46,494 nucleotides of DNA from Reclinomonas americana ATCC 50394. Its lineage: Eukaryota > Jakobida > Jakobea > Jakobida. The stretch spans positions 54,673 through 101,166 of the forward strand of contig PS015288.1 in NCBI GenBank assembly GCA_048213135.1. The letters run 5' to 3'. Below, piece after piece: positions 43,972 through 46,494 of the stretch. Every line of letters starts with the position of its first letter. Position 1 is the stretch's first letter. A program made the position numbers and the translations under genes. The notes beneath the pieces were generated by a model that saw nothing but the letters and a program-made list of their open reading frames with translations, was not told the DNA's origin and did no database searches.

Positions 43972-45650
43972 TCACATGACAGGCGCGTTGGGGAGCGAGG
44001 GCATGGGTGGCGACGGCGCTGTGGGAAGGCTGGCAGTGGTGGAAGCGGAACCGGGGGGCGGCGCTGCGGATTCGGAAATGGCCTTTAGCCACTCAATGGG
44101 TGACGGGTAGGTGCGGCCCTTGTAGCGCACGCCAGTGGCCACGCCATTGTCCTCCACCTCGGCAATGTAGGTGCGGCCGTTGAGCACGTAGGTGACGCGG
44201 CCGAGCTTGTTGGCGAGTGAGGTGCGGCGGTCGATGGTGTAGCCTCGGGAGCGGCCGCCAACGCCTGAGGAGGACGAAAAGGGAGATGAGGGTTGAGAGA
44301 CAAACAAAAAACAATCAAATAGATGCAGCAAGGATCTTTCGAGTCTATCTCATTCGCTTCTCTCGCCCTCTGTCTGTGCTTTGCAGTCGTCCTGCATAGC
44401 GAGTCTTGCTGCGGGGCACTGGCTGGATGTGGCTCACGACAATGCAGGTCAACTCACGTCTCTCTCATCTTCATGAAGCACAGCTCTCTCGCCCCAACAT
44501 GTCAACAACCCACAGCACGGATTCTCACTGCTTCGGCTCACGAAACGCAATTCAACCCATGTCTCTCTCATCGTATTGAAGAACCGCTCTGGCCAACATC
44601 ATGGTGCAAGCCGACCGCACAGCAATTCTCACTGTTGTGGCTCACGACCAAGCAACGAAACTCACGTCTCTCTCATCTTCATGAAGCGTAAATCTCAAAG
44701 TTGACATGAAGAAGAAAGGCTCGCTGTGACTCGTGACGATAGCTCCTGTCCTTTCAACGTCTTGACGCACGCTTCACGCCCCAGCACGTCTACACCCACC
44801 GCACGGTGATTCTCACTGTTTCGGCTCACGAAAACGCGAGTCAACTTGTGTCTTTCTCATCTTGTTGAAGAACGGCTCTAGCCACATCACGCTGCAAGCC
44901 GACCGCAACAGTGATTCCCACTCCTATCTACTCATCTTCTTGAGGCACAGCTCTCGTCGCACCGCACATCTCAAAGATGACACGAAGAAGAGAGGCGCTG
45001 TGCCTCGCGACAATGAAAATTCTATCGGACTCAGCCTCTTGACGCACACTACCGGTATTGTGATTCTCGCTGTTGCGGCTCACGACAATGCAGCTCATCC
45101 TGTCACACTCGCCACAATTCGTCGGCAAGTGACCCAACCACCCATCGCAGCTCAATGTAACCACCGAGAACTAAGGCTCGCAACACTGCCAACCCATCAC
45201 CTATCTCACTCGTTGAGGAGCTCAAGACACCACGATTCTGTCGGCGATGCCACCGCATCTCACCACATCATCCCACTGTGCTTCTCAGACTCCTTATCTC
45301 GCACTCTCACAGCCCTCCACATGCAAGCCCGCTCCTTGCCTCCCCCCTCCCTCTCCTTTTCTCCACTCACCATCAAAACCCCCACGCCCCGAGTTCGACC
45401 TCTGTTGCCTTGCATTGGCGGCCAAATTGGAGAGACGAGCCGACGTCACGGTCTGCTCGTACGAGTTGCCAGAGTAGTCCACGGTGGTGATGTTGGTGTT
45501 CTTGGCCAGCGCCATGGCGATCGCCTTGGCACCGCTCTGCCCTATTCTGGGGTTCTGGGCCAGCGACACCGTTCGCAGTGACTTGCTCTTCCAGATGCAC
45601 TCGGAGAGGATTTCGGCGCCTTGGTCGCCGATTTCATTGCGCGAGAGGTC
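43972..45650 (-). CDS. Leucine-rich-repeat (RI-like) protein with possible RAMA-like C-terminal domain, 5' part missing
   Basis: Two exons, 45650-45371 and 44264-43972. The first ends in phase 1 (donor GTGAGTGG) and the second begins in phase 1, so they can join as ...GGFDG-VGGRSRG... across a 1.1-kb intron. The first exon has ribonuclease-inhibitor-type leucine-rich repeats: DLSRNEIGDQGAEILSE, SLRTVSLAQNPRIGQSGAKA and TNITTVDYSGNSYEQ. The second has two beta-like stretches (GRVTYVLNGRTYIAEVEDNG) then VRYKGRTYPSPIEWLKAI, like the short RAMA fold (G.xY.G..YxSP..W). A proline/serine tail follows. That the exons belong to one gene is inferred from phase and strand; they could be two genes. Upstream exons lie beyond 45650. 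Confidence 0.6.
44265..45370 (-). repeat. Diverged tandem repeats inside the LRR-gene intron
   Basis: From about 44425 to 45175, segments such as GATTCTCACTGTTTCGGCTCACGA, CAACTCACGTCTCTCTCATCTTC, TGAAG(C/A)AC(A/G)GCTCT and GCAAGCCGACCGCA recur five to six times at irregular spacing (about 100-200 bp), some in partial form. Confidence 0.6.

Positions 45651-46494
<844 letters not shown>

Overview
The window is nuclear DNA of a eukaryote, most likely a single-celled or simple protist. The evidence is spliceosomal introns in most genes, a RAD51 paralogue, a COP9 signalosome subunit, a gamma-secretase subunit, a Dim1-like splicing factor and an Rtr1/RPAP2 phosphatase. I cannot name the species. 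It is a draft assembly with eleven N gaps, several of them beside GA/CT microsatellites. Exon limits below were read by eye: splice phases were made to agree and the joined product was checked against the family. In every multi-exon model the visible exons sum to an open frame.

Layout. 313-10532 (-) is a 19-exon gene for a secreted or surface protein of about 2,600 aa. It carries TIG-like domains, an H-type lectin domain, an array of exons each coding one Fn3-like plus one cadherin-like module, and a C-terminal LamG-like domain. 12095-12619 (+) is a low-complexity hypothetical gene. 14105-15209 (-) is TXNL4B and 16175-17319 (+) is TMEM234, a divergent pair. 18050-18526 is an ORF of uncertain strand. 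18599-19788 (-) is a GNAT acetyltransferase cut by a gap. 21881-25110 (-) is RPAP2/RTR1 and 26189-28705 (+) is RAD51D, a second divergent pair. 29395-36054 (-) is a tandem array of five WD40 propeller genes; one has an in-frame stop and one a frameshift. 36575-38647 (-) is COPS3 and 39756-41324 (+) is PSENEN (PEN-2), a third divergent pair. 41352-43035 (-) is a mitochondrial uL23 (MRPL23), and 43972-45650 (-) is a leucine-rich-repeat protein with a possible RAMA-like tail.

The conserved genes are unrelated housekeeping functions: splicing, Pol II phosphatase, recombination, signalosome, gamma-secretase and mitoribosome. They form no pathway. Several features run across them. A 5' splice site GTTGCG recurs in unrelated genes. 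The amplified exons have symmetric phase 1. Two introns read as GC-AG, and one in PSENEN reads only as AT-AC. Non-coding spaces are filled with private, diverged tandem repeats of roughly 115-270 bp; three of these arrays sit exactly in the three divergent promoter regions.
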